Source: Ruminococcus sp.
Lineage (GTDB): Bacteria; Bacillota; Clostridia; Oscillospirales; Ruminococcaceae
Direction of reading: 5' to 3'
Length of the DNA: 64,000 nt
NCBI GenBank assembly: GCA_017534595.1
Contig: JAFXVY010000113.1
Coordinates: 62,001 to 126,000, forward strand
This document shows, piece by piece, positions 42,115 through 52,286 of the stretch. The notes under the pieces are model-generated. The model made no database searches. It was not told the DNA's origin and was given only the letters and a program-made list of their open reading frames with translations. The position numbers were made by a program, and so were the translations under genes. Every line of letters begins with the position of its first letter. Position 1 is the first letter of the stretch.

Positions 42115-44763
42115 ATGAAAAGGTTAAAAACAAAAAATACCGATCAGGGCATCATAGCCGCGAACGGTATCAAGATCGACGGGGATATAAGCTTCTCCAC
42201 AGGGCTGAGGATCAACAGGGATCTGTTTTTTCTGATAAGGCCGCTGATCGCGCTTATCGCGTCCCTGTGTACGGTATTCATACTTGCATCATTTCTCGAT
42301 ACGAACGTCCAGTCAATTTACTCGGTGTTTCTGACCTGCACCGCATTTGCACTGATCGTTACGAAGCAGCCTGCGGCAAAGCTCATCGGCATAGCCTGTC
42401 TGATAGTTCAGGTGATATTCATCGTATTCCTTGCTTCGGATATCTATAACGGACTGTTCGCAGCGCTTGACCGGTACTTCACAAAAGCTGATATGCTCGT
42501 TTCGGATATCTCAAGGATCGCCGGCAAGCTTACGAAGGATCAGCGTATAACGGGGCTGCAAAGGTTCATGTCGTTCATATCGTTCCTTGTACCGCTGCTG
42601 ACCTCCATCGCCTGCACGATAAGGTTCGATTTTGTGATACTGTTCATCTCGACCTTCCCTTTCCTCGAGATCGGTCTCTATCACGGCTGGGAGGCTCCGA
42701 CGGCTGCGGTCATAGGTCTGATAGTCTGCTGGATCTCGGTGCTGTCGCTGTCGCTTATAAACCACTCCACCAACAAAGCCGGCGTCAACAACACATTTGC
42801 GGTACACAGGCGAAAAAAAGCCTACTACTTCACCTCGCGAGATATAAAAAACAAGTTCTTTACGATATACCTGTCGTCAACTGCGCTGATCTGTGCTGCT
42901 GTATTTGCGGCAGCGGTGCTGTTTTCGAGCGTTTCGGGCTTTGTAAGGCCCAAGGCTTTCAAAGAGCTCAGAAGAGATATCACAGAGGCATTCCATTCCT
43001 TCTCCTTCGAGAAGCTCTCCGATATGCTCGCCGACTACGAGGGCGGATTTGATCTGTTCGCGGTCAAGTCGGTGGGAGGCATCAACGGAGGACGTCTCGG
43101 CAGGCAGGACGGCATCAGCTTCGACGGCTCCACCGCTCTGAATGTCAAGATACTTTCCCGCCCCGAGGCTTCACTGTATCTCAAGGGCTATGCAGCCGGA
43201 AAATATGAGGACAACTGCTGGGATCCCATTGACGAGGAGCCCGGCGACGAGCTCACCGAGGCTTTTGAACAGGCAGGGATCCCCTTCCAGAATTTCAATC
43301 ACGAGCAGTATAAGAATTCCCGCGATTTTTCGCCGGTAACACAGAATACTATCTCGGTAGCCGTATCAGGAGCAAGCAAGCGTTTCGTGTACGCTCCCTA
43401 TATGGCTGATTACAATACCTCCACCGATTACGGCTTCAAGCCGATGGATGAGAGCTATGTCAAGCTCGGCGACAAGAGCTATGTCATCGACTTCTACGAT
43501 TACTCCAAGAGGCTCCTGAGCAGCGAAGACAAGGAAATGAACATTCTGCTGAATATGGTCTCCGAGGGCAGCGGCAGAAATTCTCGGCTCAACAAGCTTT
43601 ACAAAGAATTCGTATATGCGAATTATCTGGACGTCAACAATTCGGATGTACTGAGCAGGACCTTTGAAACGATCGTTAACAGATATGTTGATTTGAACCT
43701 GATGTATGACGACACCTTTGTCGTTGAATGTGCGGCGGCGATAAGAAGCTATTTTGCCGACACAAAAAGCTATGGGCTCACACCCGGTAAAACACCCGAC
43801 GGTGAAGACTTCATCGACTACTTCCTGGAGAACCAGCATGAAGCATACTGCTCCTACTTTGCATCGGCAGGTACGATGCTTATGAGGATGTTCGGCTTCC
43901 CGGCAAGATATTGCGAGGGCTTTATCGTGACTCCGAGCGAGTTTGAAATGCACAATTCCGGCGAGTATACTGTCCTCGAAGCGGATATCACCGATAAATC
44001 AGCGCACGCATGGTGCGAGGTCTTCGTAGACGGCATCGGCTGGATGCCTCTCGAGTTCACTCCCGGCTACAGCCCTTCAAGAAATCCGAATATCCAGCCG
44101 GCTCCTGTTGAGCTGCCCGGAGGCACCTCCGGCACCTCGCAGACTGTGACCGCGAAGCCTCCGGCTGAAACGGGCTCGGGACAGAGCAAGACAGTTACTT
44201 CGATAGTTCCCAATTCCCCCACCGAGACAACGACCACCGAGAAGCAGGCTGCTCCCGTCAACAGCGGCACGGGTTCAAACGGAAACGGTCAGAGCGGCTC
44301 CGGCAGTGACAGCGGCAGCAGCTATACAATAAAGGCGATCATAGCCGCTGCGGGACTTGTATTGTTCACAGTGCTTGTGATCGTACTCAACAGATCTTTC
44401 AAGGTCAGGAAGAAATACAGGCTGACTCATTCATCCGACAGCCGCAAGGCGATCAAGTATATCTATGTATACTACCTCAAATATCTGTCACTTATCAAGA
44501 TAGCAAACAATGAGAACGTTACCGATGAAAAGGAAGCTCTCAAGCTGATGTATGAGTGCCACGAGCAGGAGCTTGACGGCGTAGCAAACGAGCTGTCGAA
44601 GCTGTCAGAGCTTGCCATAGAGGCACAGCACAGCAACAACGACATCCCTGAGGAGGAATGCAGAGAAGCTTCTCTGGCGCTGTCCGATCTGAGCAAACTT
44701 GTATCGGAAAAGCTCGGTACTTTCGGCAGGCTATCTGCAAAATGGATAATGGGTCTGTATTGA
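42115..44763 (+). CDS. Membrane transglutaminase-like protein (TgpA type)
   Basis: The 882-residue product has about six N-terminal membrane segments (to residue ~280), an extracellular domain, then a transglutaminase core with Cys in EAYCSYFASAG, His in SAHAWCEVF and GWMPLEFTPGYSPS. A Thr/Ser/Gly-rich linker (about 690-740), another membrane segment and a cytoplasmic helical tail follow. The architecture is TgpA/DUF4129-like. Confidence 0.9.
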   Translation: MKRLKTKNTDQGIIAANGIKIDGDISFSTGLRINRDLFFLIRPLIALIASLCTVFILASFLDTNVQSIYSVFLTCTAFALIVTKQPAAKLIGIACLIVQVIFIVFLASDIYNGLFAALDRYFTKADMLVSDISRIAGKLTKDQRITGLQRFMSFISFLVPLLTSIACTIRFDFVILFISTFPFLEIGLYHGWEAPTAAVIGLIVCWISVLSLSLINHSTNKAGVNNTFAVHRRKKAYYFTSRDIKNKFFTIYLSSTALICAAVFAAAVLFSSVSGFVRPKAFKELRRDITEAFHSFSFEKLSDMLADYEGGFDLFAVKSVGGINGGRLGRQDGISFDGSTALNVKILSRPEASLYLKGYAAGKYEDNCWDPIDEEPGDELTEAFEQAGIPFQNFNHEQYKNSRDFSPVTQNTISVAVSGASKRFVYAPYMADYNTSTDYGFKPMDESYVKLGDKSYVIDFYDYSKRLLSSEDKEMNILLNMVSEGSGRNSRLNKLYKEFVYANYLDVNNSDVLSRTFETIVNRYVDLNLMYDDTFVVECAAAIRSYFADTKSYGLTPGKTPDGEDFIDYFLENQHEAYCSYFASAGTMLMRMFGFPARYCEGFIVTPSEFEMHNSGEYTVLEADITDKSAHAWCEVFVDGIGWMPLEFTPGYSPSRNPNIQPAPVELPGGTSGTSQTVTAKPPAETGSGQSKTVTSIVPNSPTETTTTEKQAAPVNSGTGSNGNGQSGSGSDSGSSYTIKAIIAAAGLVLFTVLVIVLNRSFKVRKKYRLTHSSDSRKAIKYIYVYYLKYLSLIKIANNENVTDEKEALKLMYECHEQELDGVANELSKLSELAIEAQHSNNDIPEEECREASLALSDLSKLVSEKLGTFGRLSAKWIMGLY

Positions 44764-44782
44764 TCTCTACAACTGAATAACC

Positions 44783-44822
44783 ACACAAAAAGGGACTGCA
44801 TTCAAGCAGTCCCTTTTTGTGT
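44783..44822. terminator. Bidirectional terminator
   Basis: A 17-bp perfect stem, ACACAAAAAGGGACTGC and its complement, with loop ATTCAA. A- and T-runs on both sides serve both convergent genes. Confidence 0.9.
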
Positions 44823-44832
44823 TTAAAATAGA

Positions 44833-46212
44833 TCATTCAGCCGGTACAGGGTCTTCTTCGTCCGGAGGCGGCTCTGACACGTCATCAGGAGGCTCTGTGA
44901 GCTCTTCCTCCGGTTCTTGCGTCTCAGCTTCATTAACGGGAAACTCCGGCGGATGATCCACAGCCTCGTTGACCTCGTCGCAGGACGGGATCACCATGCT
45001 TTCAAGCTCCTCAACAGTCAGAGGAGTCTTCCTTGACTTCAGATCGGTGAGCTTGCCGGCGTTGTCGATATAATACTGAGTATCGGTAGGCATCTTTCTG
45101 CGCTTGAGCTTGTTCTCGATGTTTTCCTTTACGATCTTGTAAAGCAGAGCGCACGTCGGTACGCCGAGAAGCATCCCGACAAATCCGAAAAGTCCTCCGC
45201 CTATGAACAGTGATATCATTACCCAGATAGCAGGCAGACCTGTTGTTCCGCCGAGGATCTTCGGGCCGAGGATGTTGCCGTCGAACTGCTGAAGGAGCAG
45301 TATGAACAGCAGCAGCCAGATGACCATTTTCGGCTCTACGAGCAGTATCAGCAGTGCCGAGGGTATCGCGCCTATCAGCGGGCCGAAGAACGGGATGATG
45401 TTCGTAACGCCGACGATAACGCTTATCAGGATATTATAGGGCATGCCGATAAGGGTAAGGCCGATAAAGCAGATAACACCGATTATCAGCGAATCGATTA
45501 TCTTGCCGCTGATAAAGCCGGAGAATACGAGGTTTGCGTCCTGACCGAAGTGCAGGATCTTGTCCGCAGTGGACTTTTTGAAGTTTGCAAAGAGCACCTT
45601 CTTGACCTGAGCGATGTGGAGCTCCTTCGAGAAAAGCAGGTAGATCGAAACAAAAAAGCCGAGAATGAAGTTATAAAGCACTCCCACGAAGCCCATAGCT
45701 CCGTTGACGATATTCTCAAGCACAGGCTGGAGCTTGGTGAGGTCGCTGCCGAATTCGTTGAGCTTCTTGTTGACAGCGTCCTGGACCTTGGGATAATTGC
45801 GCAGCAGCTTTTCGATCTTCTGCTGAGCGTTGGTTATAAGATCCGAAATGTTATCTACGATCTCATTGAAGCTGTTTACGAACTCGGGGACGATAACGGC
45901 TATGATGCCGACAACGATACCGAGGAAAATGACCGAAGCGATAAATACGGAAATGCCTCTTCGCAATCGGGCTCGTTTGGCATTCTTGAAGATCTTGTTG
46001 TAGATCTTCTCGACCGTTACCATGATAGGGTTGACAAGAAACGCTATCGCAAGACCGTATATGACAGGCATCATAACGTCAAGCAGCTTGCCGAGGAAAC
46101 CGAGGATCGTGTTTATCTTGAAGAAGGCAAACACGAGCAGCGCATTGACGGCGATAACTACAATGGCGTAGATCGCGATGGTATTGTATTTTTTGTTGGT
46201 GCGAAATCTCAT
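44833..46212 (-). CDS. AI-2E family permease (YtvI/YdiK-like)
   Basis: The start MRFRTNKKYN is chosen because a GAGATGATCTT site precedes it. The ~459-residue product has about eight membrane helices with the family's GxIIGxIPS-type segment (LIGAIPSALLILL) and PKILGGTTGLP. It ends with a ~60-residue Glu/Pro-rich cytoplasmic tail. Members export small solutes; AI-2 transport is not shown here. Confidence 0.88.
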   Translation of the reverse strand: MRFRTNKKYNTIAIYAIVVIAVNALLVFAFFKINTILGFLGKLLDVMMPVIYGLAIAFLVNPIMVTVEKIYNKIFKNAKRARLRRGISVFIASVIFLGIVVGIIAVIVPEFVNSFNEIVDNISDLITNAQQKIEKLLRNYPKVQDAVNKKLNEFGSDLTKLQPVLENIVNGAMGFVGVLYNFILGFFVSIYLLFSKELHIAQVKKVLFANFKKSTADKILHFGQDANLVFSGFISGKIIDSLIIGVICFIGLTLIGMPYNILISVIVGVTNIIPFFGPLIGAIPSALLILLVEPKMVIWLLLFILLLQQFDGNILGPKILGGTTGLPAIWVMISLFIGGGLFGFVGMLLGVPTCALLYKIVKENIENKLKRRKMPTDTQYYIDNAGKLTDLKSRKTPLTVEELESMVIPSCDEVNEAVDHPPEFPVNEAETQEPEEELTEPPDDVSEPPPDEEDPVPAE

Positions 46213-46471
46213 AAGATCATCTCTCTGTTTATAGATACATATATTATACACCATTATTCCGGCGATTGCAACTGTTTTTTTGCAAATGATAAAATTTGTT
46301 TGATATTTTTATTATCAGAATGTCAATTCGGTTTAATATTTTGATAGTGATTTTGATATATGATATTATATGAAACAGGAATATTTTAGCAATATGTGTT
46401 AAATTATGCGTGAAATCGTTTACTTATGCAATCTATCCAAATTCAGCAAAAAGATTTGTATAATAATATTA

Positions 46472-46501
46472 TTGACATTGTGACTTGCCTGCTGATATAA
46501 T
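46472..46501 (+). promoter_or_regulatory. Promoter of the solute-binding protein gene
   Basis: TTGACA (46472-46477), an 18-bp spacer, TATAAT (46496-46501), then AGGAGG 7-8 bp before the ATG. The 314 bp from 46213 to 46526 are AT-rich and hold no gene. Confidence 0.75.
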
Positions 46502-46526
46502 ATAGAAAAATCTTAGGAGGTATATT

Positions 46527-47957
46527 ATGAAGACCTACAAAAAATCATTGGCACTGTTCACCGCTCTCATCTGCGTTTTCGGTGTATCTGCCTGCGGAAA
46601 CTCCGACAGTTCCTCCGGTTCTTCGGGCGCTTCGTCCGAGACCGGCACCACTACGACTGTTGAAACCGTTGCTGTAAGCGATACCAGCGCTATTGAAAGC
46701 ATAGCTGAGGAAGCTCAGAAAGAGCTGCTCTGGATGGGCACCTATGACCTCAACCCCACCGAGGGTGCAGACAAGTCTGTTGAGATGACTCTTTTCAACA
46801 ACAAGGGCGGCACGGTAAAGTGGATCAAGGTCGTTGACAGTGAAAAGTTTGATAAGCTCGCCACTGCTCTGATATCCGCAACGGATATTCCCGACATCTT
46901 CAAGTATGAATGGATGGCCTTCCCGTCTCAGGTGCTGAAGAATATGTATCAGCCTGTGGACGATATCGTTGATTTCAACGACGATCTCTGGAAGGATACC
47001 AAGGCTACCGCGGATCAGTTTGTGCTCAATGACAAGCACTATGTTGCTCCCATAAGCTACAATGTGGGTACGCTGTTCATGTACGATCAGGCTGTTATCG
47101 ACCAGAACAACCTTGACGATCCTTATCTCCTTTATCAAAACGGTGAATGGGATTGGGATCACTGGTATTCGATGATGCAGGATTTTGTTGCCGGCGCTCC
47201 CGAGGATACCGTCCGCTTCGGCATCAACGGCTGGTTCCAGCCTCAGATCATCCAGCAGACCGGCAAGACAATGGTCAAGTACGAGGACGGCATATTCAAG
47301 AGCAATCTCGAGGATCCCGATCTTGAAAGAGCTCATGAGCTGCTTTACAACATCGGCAAGAACAACTATGTGAACACTGACTGGCTCGGCAACGCACAGG
47401 GCGCTCTCAAGAACGGCGACATACTGTTCTACTGCATGGGGCCTTGGGCTATGACAGGCGACAACGGCCCCAAGGAGGGCGACGATTACAAGGTAGTTCC
47501 CGTTCCGAAGGATCCCAACTCCGATGAGAAGGTAATGACCTCGGATATGACCGCATATATGTGGGTCAAGGGGTCTACCGCAAAGGATGCGGTAAAGACC
47601 TGGTTCGAGTGCTGCCGCATAGCAAACACCGATCCTGAATACGTTGAGAACAACAAGCAAAAGTTCCTCAACGCTAATCCCTGCTGGTCTGAGGAGATGT
47701 ATCAGGTTTACGTTGACGCTTCCTCCGGCGAATACAGGCAGATCTTCGACTACGGCTACGGTATCTCTCCCGAGCTCTCCGACGATAATGCTTCCGCCGA
47801 CGGTGCCTGCGTAACAAGGAAGCTCTACGAGTTCACCAACAGACAGGACGAAGAGGGTCAGCAGTACACATGGGCTTCCCTTCGCGCTGCATACTCCTCT
47901 GTCGTTGACAACGAGCTTGAGGCTATCAATGAGGCTATCGCTGCTCTCAAGAACTGA
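46527..47957 (+). CDS. ABC-type extracellular solute-binding lipoprotein
   Basis: The 476-residue product has a lipoprotein signal with lipobox VSAC (Cys23), a Ser/Gly/Thr linker, and a family-1 (carbohydrate) binding domain with GGTVKWIKV and an aromatic-rich cleft (WDWDHWYSMMQDF). Sugar uptake is likely. No permease or ATPase gene adjoins it, so it is an orphan receptor in this window. Confidence 0.88.
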   Translation: MKTYKKSLALFTALICVFGVSACGNSDSSSGSSGASSETGTTTTVETVAVSDTSAIESIAEEAQKELLWMGTYDLNPTEGADKSVEMTLFNNKGGTVKWIKVVDSEKFDKLATALISATDIPDIFKYEWMAFPSQVLKNMYQPVDDIVDFNDDLWKDTKATADQFVLNDKHYVAPISYNVGTLFMYDQAVIDQNNLDDPYLLYQNGEWDWDHWYSMMQDFVAGAPEDTVRFGINGWFQPQIIQQTGKTMVKYEDGIFKSNLEDPDLERAHELLYNIGKNNYVNTDWLGNAQGALKNGDILFYCMGPWAMTGDNGPKEGDDYKVVPVPKDPNSDEKVMTSDMTAYMWVKGSTAKDAVKTWFECCRIANTDPEYVENNKQKFLNANPCWSEEMYQVYVDASSGEYRQIFDYGYGISPELSDDNASADGACVTRKLYEFTNRQDEEGQQYTWASLRAAYSSVVDNELEAINEAIAALKN

Positions 47958-47991
47958 AAAAGAACATAACCTCTGTACATAGTAATCTCCA

Positions 47992-48040
47992 AAAAAACGG
48001 TATATCCTTCACCGAAAGGTGTGAGGATATACCGTTTTTT
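47992..48040. terminator. Terminator between convergent genes
   Basis: AAAAAACGGTATATCCT pairs with AGGATATACCGTTTTTT around a short inner stem CAC/GTG. It serves the solute-binding gene and probably trpS. Confidence 0.85.
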
Positions 48041-48060
48041 ATTATCACAAAGCCGTGATC

Positions 48061-49137
48061 TTATTTTACGAACTTATCAAGGAAAGTAGAATCGTTGAAG
48101 TAGTCAATGCCGATGGCGTTCCTTACCTCGGAAACGGTCTTGTTGGAGACCTCAACTGCCTCCTCGGTGCCCTTTCTGAGGATATCCATGAGATAGCCCT
48201 TATCCTGCTCGAACTTCTCTCTGCGCTCTCTGATAGGACGCAGGAACTCCTGCATGATGCTGTTGAGCAGCTTCTTGCACTTCATATCACCGAGGCCGCC
48301 GCGCTCGTAATGAGCCTTCATCTCGTCGAGATCCTTGTAATCGGGCAGGAACTTTGCGAAGTCCTCCGTCTTGCTGAAAGCGTCGAGATAAATGAACACG
48401 GGGTTGTTCTCAGTGTGTCCGAGATCGGAGACATTGATATGGAGCGGGTCGGTGAACATCGACATGATCTTTTCCTTGACAGACTTCTCATCGTCCTTGA
48501 GGTAGATGCAGTTGCCGAGAGACTTGCTCATTTTGGTGTTGCCGTCGGTGCCGACGAGCCTGTTGCAGGAGGAATTATCCGGCAGCACGGCCTCCGGCTC
48601 AACGAGTATCTCGCACTTGTAGATGCGGTTGAAGCTGGCGACTATCTCTCTTGCCTGTTCAAGCATGGGGAGCTGATCCTCGCCCACGGGAACGTACTTG
48701 GCCTTGAAAGCGGTGATATCCGCGGCCTGGCTGATAGGATAGGTCATGAAGCCGACGGGTATGCTGCGCTCAAAGTTGCGCATTTTGATCTCGTTCTTGA
48801 TGGTGGGATTCCTCTCGAGGCGGGACATCGTAACGAGGTTGGAATAATACATCGGCAGCTCATAGAGCGCCGGGATATGTGACTGTACAAAGAATGTGGT
48901 CTTCTCGGGATCGAGACCGACAGCGAGGTAATCGAGCATTACCTCAAGTATATTGTTTCTGATCTTCTCGGGATTCTCGGCGTTATCGGTGAGCGCCTGA
49001 AGGTCGGCGATCATAACGAACTGCTTATATTCACCGGTATTCTGAAGCTCGACGCGCTTTTTGAGCGAGCCGACATAATGGCCGAGATGCAGAGCTCCGG
49101 TCGGCCTGTCACCTGTAAGAATGATCTTTTTCTCCAT
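48061..49137 (-). CDS. trpS: Tryptophanyl-tRNA synthetase
   Basis: The 358-residue class Ic synthetase has GALHLGHYVG (HIGH-like) near residues 15-24 and KMSKSLGN (KMSKS) near 205-212. It is a monocistronic leftward gene. Confidence 0.96.
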   Translation of the reverse strand: MEKKIILTGDRPTGALHLGHYVGSLKKRVELQNTGEYKQFVMIADLQALTDNAENPEKIRNNILEVMLDYLAVGLDPEKTTFFVQSHIPALYELPMYYSNLVTMSRLERNPTIKNEIKMRNFERSIPVGFMTYPISQAADITAFKAKYVPVGEDQLPMLEQAREIVASFNRIYKCEILVEPEAVLPDNSSCNRLVGTDGNTKMSKSLGNCIYLKDDEKSVKEKIMSMFTDPLHINVSDLGHTENNPVFIYLDAFSKTEDFAKFLPDYKDLDEMKAHYERGGLGDMKCKKLLNSIMQEFLRPIRERREKFEQDKGYLMDILRKGTEEAVEVSNKTVSEVRNAIGIDYFNDSTFLDKFVK

Positions 49138-49180
49138 TTAATGCAACTCCTTTGGGATGAACCGTAAAATCAACATTACA

Positions 49181-49209
49181 ATTATAGCCTATTTCGCAGT
49201 ATTTGTCAA
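49181..49209 (-). promoter_or_regulatory. trpS promoter
   Basis: On the minus strand TTGACA (49204-49209), 17 bp, TATAAT (49181-49186), a perfect consensus. No T-box-like leader is visible in the ~40-nt leader. Confidence 0.85.
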
Positions 49210-49221
49210 GAAAAACCGCAA

Positions 49222-49259
49222 AATATCTCCCTGTCCTTTGCAGAAAGGCAGGAGATATT
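49222..49259. other. Hairpin between divergent promoters
   Basis: AATATCTCC/GGAGATATT with an inner CCTTT/AAAGG stem lies between the trpS and DUF951 promoters, upstream of both. No T-run adjoins it, so it is not an obvious terminator. Confidence 0.4.
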
Positions 49260-49271
49260 GTATCCGTTCAC

Positions 49272-49300
49272 TTGATTTTTTTGAGTAGATGTGTTATAAT
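49272..49300 (+). promoter_or_regulatory. Promoter of the DUF951-prfA operon
   Basis: TTGATT (49272-49277), 17 bp, TATAAT (49295-49300). Confidence 0.8.
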
Positions 49301-49333
49301 ATATATTTGAGAAAAAAGAAAGGCGGGATAGGC

Positions 49334-49522
49334 ATGGACATAGCCAAGGGCGATATACTTGTTATGAAGAAGCAGCACCCCTGCGGCGAAAACAGGATGC
49401 TCGTGCTTCGCTCGGGCATGGATTTCAAGCTGAGATGTGCCGGCTGCGGGCGAGAGTTCATGATCCCGCGGAGCAAGGCAGAAAAAAACGTCAAGAGCGT
49501 GATAAGACAGGCCGAGTCATAG
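49334..49522 (+). CDS. DUF951 small zinc-finger-like protein
   Basis: The 62-residue product (start MDIAKGDILVMKKQHPCG) has one Cys near 18 and a later CAGCG pair, with IPRSKAEKNVKSV after them. This is the DUF951 pattern, a small nucleic-acid-binding-like fold. The in-frame 15-residue upstream extension lacks a ribosome-binding site. Confidence 0.88.
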   Translation: MDIAKGDILVMKKQHPCGENRMLVLRSGMDFKLRCAGCGREFMIPRSKAEKNVKSVIRQAES

Positions 49523-49566
49523 CTGCTCTCCGATATTCAGTATAATACAGAAAAGGAGAGATAACT

Positions 49567-50643
49567 ATGATAGAAAAGGTAGTCCTGCTCGAGGACAAAT
49601 TCAATGAGATAAACGAACGCCTGATGCAGCCGGAGGTCGCGGGCGACAATGCGCAGTATACTGCGCTGATGAAGGAGTATTCAAATCTGCTGCCGATAGT
49701 TGAGACCTACCGCAGATACAAGCAGGCAAAGGCCGAATTTGACGAGGCCGAGGAGATGCTTGCCGCAGGAGAAAGCGACAAGGAAATGAAAGAGATGCTC
49801 CAGCAGCAGCTCACCGACTCCAAAAGACAGATGGAGGATATCACTAAGGAGCTTACCCTGCTGCTTCTGCCGAAGGATCCCAATGATGAGAAAAACGTCA
49901 TCATGGAGATACGCGGCGGAGCCGGAGGAGAGGAAGCGGCATTGTTCGCCGGCTCGCTTTACAGGATGTATCAGCTCTATGCGGCTTCAAAGGGCTGGGG
50001 CACCGAGCTTCTGAACGTCAATGAGACGGAGCTCGGCGGCTACAAGGAGATATCCTTTATGATCGAGGGCGCGGGAGCATATTCAAGGCTCAAGTACGAG
50101 AGCGGAGTTCACCGCGTTCAGAGAGTACCGGAGACAGAGTCTCAGGGGCGCATACACACCTCGACGGTGACGGTCGCGGTACTGCCCGAGGCCGAGGACG
50201 TTGAGCTTGAGATCAACGAGAAAGATCTGAAGATCGACGTTTTCCGTTCGTCGGGTGCGGGCGGTCAGCATATCAACAAGACCTCTTCCGCTATCAGGAT
50301 CACTCACCTGCCCACGGGTATGGTTGTAGAGTGTCAGGATGAAAGGTCACAGTACAAGAACAAAGACAAGGCCATGAAGGTGCTGCGCTCGAGACTTTTG
50401 GAGATCGAGCAGGCCAAGCACGATGACAAGATAGCCTCCGAGAGACGCTCGCAGGTAGGTACCGGCGACCGTTCCGAGCGGATCAGGACTTATAATTTCC
50501 CGGAGAGCAGGATCTCCGATCACCGCATCGGGCTGACCCTTTACAAGCTCGAGAGCATACTCAACGGCAATCTTGACGAGGTCATCGACGCGCTGGCTAC
50601 CGCCGATCAGGCAGAAAAGCTCGCGAGCCAGCAGAGCGAATAA
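49567..50643 (+). CDS. prfA: Peptide chain release factor 1
   Basis: The 358-residue product has the catalytic GGQ at residues 232-234 and the stop-recognition PxT-type region in domain 2. It terminates translation at UAA/UAG. tsaC follows after 15 bp; no prmC methyltransferase gene adjoins it. Confidence 0.96.
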   Translation: MIEKVVLLEDKFNEINERLMQPEVAGDNAQYTALMKEYSNLLPIVETYRRYKQAKAEFDEAEEMLAAGESDKEMKEMLQQQLTDSKRQMEDITKELTLLLLPKDPNDEKNVIMEIRGGAGGEEAALFAGSLYRMYQLYAASKGWGTELLNVNETELGGYKEISFMIEGAGAYSRLKYESGVHRVQRVPETESQGRIHTSTVTVAVLPEAEDVELEINEKDLKIDVFRSSGAGGQHINKTSSAIRITHLPTGMVVECQDERSQYKNKDKAMKVLRSRLLEIEQAKHDDKIASERRSQVGTGDRSERIRTYNFPESRISDHRIGLTLYKLESILNGNLDEVIDALATADQAEKLASQQSE

Positions 50644-50658
50644 AAAGGAAGATTAGAA

Positions 50659-51675
50659 ATGTATGAAACGAAAATGCTCGCTGCCGATGAGGCAGGCATA
50701 GCTGAGGCTGCCGCACTGCTCAGGCGCGGCGAAGTCGCGGGTATGCCCACCGAGACGGTCTACGGGCTGGCAGCGGACGCTCTCAACAGCAGCGCTGTCG
50801 AAAAGATCTTCATAGCCAAGGGCAGACCGCAGGACAATCCCCTGATCGTGCATATAGCCGACTTCGGGATGCTTGACGGCCTTGTAAGGGATATCCCGGA
50901 ACTTGCATATAAATGCGCCGAAGCCTTCTGGCCGGGGCCACTGACGATGATCCTCCCCAAGACTGACAGGATCCCCCTTACCACCAGCGGCGGACTCGAT
51001 ACCGTCGGCATAAGGATGCCCTCGAACAAGACCGCAAGAGCGCTTATCAAGGCAGCGGGAGTACCCCTTGCGGCACCGTCTGCCAATCTTTCCGGCAGCC
51101 CCTCCCCTACCAAGGCGGCTCACGTTTTCAGTGATATGAACGGACGTATACCCTGCATAATCGACGACGGCAGCTGTGCTGTGGGCGTGGAATCGACGGT
51201 CATAGCCTTTGAGGGCAGCGCCATTAGGCTGCTCCGCCCGGGATTTGTCTCAGCTGACGAGCTGCGGGAGATAAGCGGAGAGGTCATCATCGACAAGGGC
51301 GTTACCGAAGCTGTTGCTAACGACGCAAAGGCGGCGTCCCCGGGGATGAAATACAAGCATTACGCTCCGAAGGCGGAGATAACCATAATCGACGCGGGTA
51401 CTGCCGCTTTCATCGGATATTGCAGTTCAAAGGCTGCTGCTGACGATGTGCTGATGGTCTTTGACGAGAGCGAAGCACAGGGACTTCGACAGCGGTGCAT
51501 AGCCTACGGCAAGACCGACGAGGAGCAGGCAAGGCGATTGTTTGACGTTCTCAGGCAGCTTGACGAGATCGGAGCAAAGAAAGTCTATGCTCGCTGCCCC
51601 TCAAAGGACGGCGTCGGGCTCGCCGTATACAACAGGCTGCTGCGGGCAGCTGCATTCAGGGTGATAAAGCTATGA
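50659..51675 (+). CDS. Threonylcarbamoyl-AMP synthase (Sua5/TsaC)
   Basis: The 338-residue Sua5-type protein has an N-terminal YrdC domain (PTETVYGLAADAL, RPQDNPLIVHI, PSANLSGSPSPT) and a C-terminal Sua5 domain. It makes the t6A precursor that TsaD uses. Its stop overlaps coaE by 4 bp. Confidence 0.95.
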   Translation: MYETKMLAADEAGIAEAAALLRRGEVAGMPTETVYGLAADALNSSAVEKIFIAKGRPQDNPLIVHIADFGMLDGLVRDIPELAYKCAEAFWPGPLTMILPKTDRIPLTTSGGLDTVGIRMPSNKTARALIKAAGVPLAAPSANLSGSPSPTKAAHVFSDMNGRIPCIIDDGSCAVGVESTVIAFEGSAIRLLRPGFVSADELREISGEVIIDKGVTEAVANDAKAASPGMKYKHYAPKAEITIIDAGTAAFIGYCSSKAAADDVLMVFDESEAQGLRQRCIAYGKTDEEQARRLFDVLRQLDEIGAKKVYARCPSKDGVGLAVYNRLLRAAAFRVIKL

Positions 51676-52286
51676 GCGGATATATCATCGGACTTACCGG
51701 TCAGACAGGCAGCGGAAAAAGCACAGTGAGCGAATGCTTTGCGCAGTGCGGGCTGGCGGTCATCGACTGCGATAAGGTCTCGCGGGAGGTAACAGTTCCC
51801 GGAAGCGAATGCTGCAAGGCGTTGAGTAAGTACTTCCCGTCCTGCTTTGACAGTGAGCTGACGCTTGACAGGCGTGCGCTCGGACGTATAGTTTTCAGTG
51901 ACAGTGAACAGCTCGAACTGCTCAACAGGACAGTCTTCCCTTTCATCCTTGAACAGATCAACAGTGAGATCGAAGCTGCACTGAATGAAGGCTGTGAACA
52001 CATAGTTCTCGACGCACCGACGCTTTATGAGTCTGGCGCCGACAAGCTCTGCTCTCTGATAGTCTCCTGCGTGGCGGACAGGAAAATCAGGACTGAAAGA
52101 ATAATGAAGCGAGACGGCATCAGCGCCGAGGATGCCGAAAAGCGCATGGCTTCTCAAAAGAGCGAGAGCTTCTTCCGGGAGCGCTCGGATATCATAATCG
52201 AAAACGACGGGGGTCTGGAAGGTCTTGCCGCGGCTTCCCGTTTTGCGGTAAATCTCATAAAAGGAATCAGACATGGCACAAACTAA
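51672..52286 (+). CDS. coaE: Dephospho-CoA kinase
   Basis: The 204-residue P-loop kinase has GQTGSGKSTVSE at residues 9-20 and DCDKVSREVT. It completes CoA synthesis. It overlaps the next gene by 14 bp. Confidence 0.95.
   Translation: MSGYIIGLTGQTGSGKSTVSECFAQCGLAVIDCDKVSREVTVPGSECCKALSKYFPSCFDSELTLDRRALGRIVFSDSEQLELLNRTVFPFILEQINSEIEAALNEGCEHIVLDAPTLYESGADKLCSLIVSCVADRKIRTERIMKRDGISAEDAEKRMASQKSESFFRERSDIIIENDGGLEGLAAASRFAVNLIKGIRHGTN

Noticed and set aside
46545..47660. 371-codon open frame antisense to the solute-binding protein gene
   Set aside because: A shadow of codon bias; the sense gene has promoter, lipobox and terminator.
49138..49180. T-box riboswitch in front of trpS
   Set aside because: The leader between the promoter and ATG is only about 40 nt, too short for a T-box.
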